This document shows, piece by piece, positions 62,604 through 64,000 of a stretch of 64,000 nt of DNA. The notes below the pieces were generated by a model that had not been told where the DNA came from, ran no database searches, and worked only from the letters and a program-made list of their open reading frames with translations. Made by a program: the position numbers and the translations under genes. Origin of the DNA: Pararoseomonas sp. SCSIO 73927 (GTDB lineage: Bacteria > Pseudomonadota > Alphaproteobacteria > Acetobacterales > Acetobacteraceae); contig NZ_CP146232.1 of the NCBI RefSeq assembly GCF_037040815.1, positions 5,054,001 through 5,118,000 of the forward strand, given 5' to 3'. The stretch's first letter is position 1, and every line of letters starts with the position of its first letter.

Positions 62604-62903
62604 GCTGGTCCCAGTCCTCATCGCAGGCAGTTGGCGGCGGCCGGAGGCGCAACGCCGCAACCCGGGAATCGGATGCAGGCGCGGGAGCCAGGGATGCGCG
62701 GGGAGAGGCCGCTGTCCAGCGGCGGTAGCGGAGGCGGCGCGCGCGGCCGGCGGGTGTTGCCGGCGGGCCCTGCCGAGGAGCCCTGCCGAGGCGCGACCGA
62801 CAGGCCTTGCCAGGGCGTGGTGGGCTGGGGCACCTCTTGCCCCGCCGGCCGCGACCCGAACAGGGGCAGCAGACCCCCGCGCGGCCATCCCAGGAGGCCG
62901 TTC
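62604..62903. other. 300-bp divergent spacer
   Basis: No gene. Contains GCCCTGCCGAG twice, 13 bp apart (62767 and 62780). Must carry promoters for the ABC exporter and for the Bug-type gene, but none could be fixed. Confidence 0.4.
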
Positions 62904-63908
62904 ATGACCCTTTCCCGACGCGCGGCGCTGGCCGCGCCATCCCTTCTGCTTCCATCCCTGCTGTGGCCAGGCCCGGCGCGGGCCCAGGCGGCCTATCCGG
63001 CGCGGCCGGTGCGGGTGGTGGTGCCTTTCGCGCCCGCGGGCACGACGGACGTGGCGGCGCGGATCGTCGCCGAGCGGCTGCAGTCCCGGCTGGGGCAGCC
63101 CTTCACGGTGGAGAACCGCGCGGGGGCGGGCGGGAACCTGGGGTCCGACCTCGTCGCCAAGGGGGAGGCGGACGGGTACCTGCTGCTGATGCAGACCGTG
63201 TCCTCGGGGGCGATCAACTACACCCTCTACGGGGACCGGATGCCCTACCGGCCGGACGACCTGACGGAGGTGGGGCTGGTGATCCGGGTGCCGAACGTGA
63301 TCTTCGTGACGAACGCGCTGCCCGTGCGGACGCTGCGGGAGCTGGTAACCTACGCGAAAGCGAATCCTGGCAGGCTGAACATCGGCTCCTCCGGCGTCGG
63401 GACATCCCTTCATGTCACGGGGGAGCTTCTGAAGATGGAGGCGGGGATCCAGATGTCGCACGTGCCGTTCCGGGGCGCGGGGCCGATGATGGCGGAGGTG
63501 ATGTCCGGGCGGGTGGAGGTGGCGGTGGACAACCTGCCCTCCGCCATCGGGCATATCCGGGACGGGCGGTTCCGGGCGCTGGCCGTGACGACGGCGAGCC
63601 GGACCCCTGCCCTGCCGGACTGCCCGACCACGGCCGAGGAGGGGTATCCCGGCGTGGAGGCGACGGGGTGGTTCGGCTTCCAGGCCCCGGGGCGCACGCC
63701 GCGCGCGATCGTGGAGCGGCTCGGCGCGGAGATCGACGCCATCATCAAAGAACCCGCCACCAAGGCCCGCCTAGCGGACCTGGGTGGCATGACGCCGGAC
63801 CTGACCCCTGATGGGGGGACCAGCCCGGCCGCCTTCACCGCCTTCGTGCGGGCCGAGATCGCCAAGTGGGGCGACGTGGTCCGGCGATCCGGTGCAACCG
63901 TTGAGTGA
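62904..63908 (+). CDS. Bug-type (tripartite tricarboxylate transporter) solute-binding protein
   Basis: 334 residues. Twin-arginine-like signal (SRRAALAAPSLLLPSLLW) ending at ARA-QA; VRVVVPFAPAGTTDVAARIV is the Bug family signature. Periplasmic, binding small carboxylates or similar. GGAGG eight bases before the ATG. No TctA/TctB membrane genes are seen. A second similar gene follows. Confidence 0.93.
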   Translation: MTLSRRAALAAPSLLLPSLLWPGPARAQAAYPARPVRVVVPFAPAGTTDVAARIVAERLQSRLGQPFTVENRAGAGGNLGSDLVAKGEADGYLLLMQTVSSGAINYTLYGDRMPYRPDDLTEVGLVIRVPNVIFVTNALPVRTLRELVTYAKANPGRLNIGSSGVGTSLHVTGELLKMEAGIQMSHVPFRGAGPMMAEVMSGRVEVAVDNLPSAIGHIRDGRFRALAVTTASRTPALPDCPTTAEEGYPGVEATGWFGFQAPGRTPRAIVERLGAEIDAIIKEPATKARLADLGGMTPDLTPDGGTSPAAFTAFVRAEIAKWGDVVRRSGATVE

Positions 63909-63926
63909 CTTTGGGGAGTGACGCCG

Positions 63927-64000
63927 ATGACCATCCGTTCCATCACGCGCCGGGGGGCCCTGCTGACGCTCCCCGCCCTGGCCGCGCCTTCCCTGGCGCG
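63927..64000 (+). CDS. Exported protein N-terminus, possibly second Bug-type binding protein
   Basis: Only the first 24 codons are inside the window: a twin-Arg-like signal RSITRRGALLTLPALAAPSL. Its position 18 bp after a Bug gene and the signal type suggest another solute-binding protein, but the family cannot be checked. GGGGAG precedes the ATG at 63927. Confidence 0.5.
   Translation, partial: MTIRSITRRGALLTLPALAAPSLA

Noticed and set aside
60798..62890. Long plus-strand frame running into the Bug-type protein
   Set aside because: Only the part from 62904 has a signal peptide and a family signature; the rest is antisense to the ABC exporter.

Overview
The window is a high-GC alphaproteobacterial chromosome segment. 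It most resembles Acetobacteraceae of the Roseomonas type. That placement is an inference from gene content: a class I PHA synthase, CckA-like kinase next to flhB and recA, the alphaproteobacterial DUF6468/MotE flagellar genes, NdvA-like exporter, Bug-type solute-binding proteins and an SOS box of the GTTC-N7-GTTC type. No rRNA, tRNA or CRISPR array was seen.

Layout. 1-8.4 kb: partial alaC-like aminotransferase, lipoprotein, phaC, two paralogous lipoproteins, an OmpR-type two-component pair and an AlkA-like glycosylase. 8.7-13.2 kb: ATP-grasp/alpha-E pair, asparaginase-like protein and glutamine amidotransferase. 13.3-16.7 kb: coupled YdeP-type molybdoenzyme and catalase-like protein. 17.1-20.7 kb: alaS, a 327-bp spacer packed with REP-like hairpins, and a transposase-derived ORF without a DDE domain. 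20.8-22.7 kb: an AT-richer island with a dGTPase and an unknown protein. 22.9-28.6 kb: M20 amidohydrolase, peptide-type binding protein, sthA and recA with a LexA box.

28.7-46.7 kb is a large flagellar and chemotaxis region. The minus-strand run flgB-flgC-fliE-fliQ-fliR-flhB-cckA faces a small ORF-fliO-fliP run. The second minus run is fliL-fliM-DUF6468-motE-cheY-cheZ-TPR protein, and it faces flgF-flgG-flgA-flgH. Most neighbouring genes overlap by ATGA, indicating translational coupling. speD-speE sits between the two halves.

46.7-64 kb: CsbD, SRAP, two tiny lipoproteins sharing an RGAPL motif, a uraH/FAD-monooxygenase/M20 purine-type cluster, a pyruvate-kinase-like enzyme, infC and thrS. 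A second AT-rich island (56.5-58.3 kb) holds a predicted 2OG-Fe(II) oxygenase preceded by a 71-codon ORF and a divergent two-TM protein. Then come an SDR, purU, a CBS-pair protein, an NdvA-like ABC exporter and two Bug-type binding proteins.

The strongest candidates for something undescribed are the hairpin cluster with its DDE-less transposase relative (19.8-20.7 kb) and the small-ORF/2OG-oxygenase/membrane-protein island (56.6-58.3 kb). All functions are read from sequence and family knowledge only; no database search was run.
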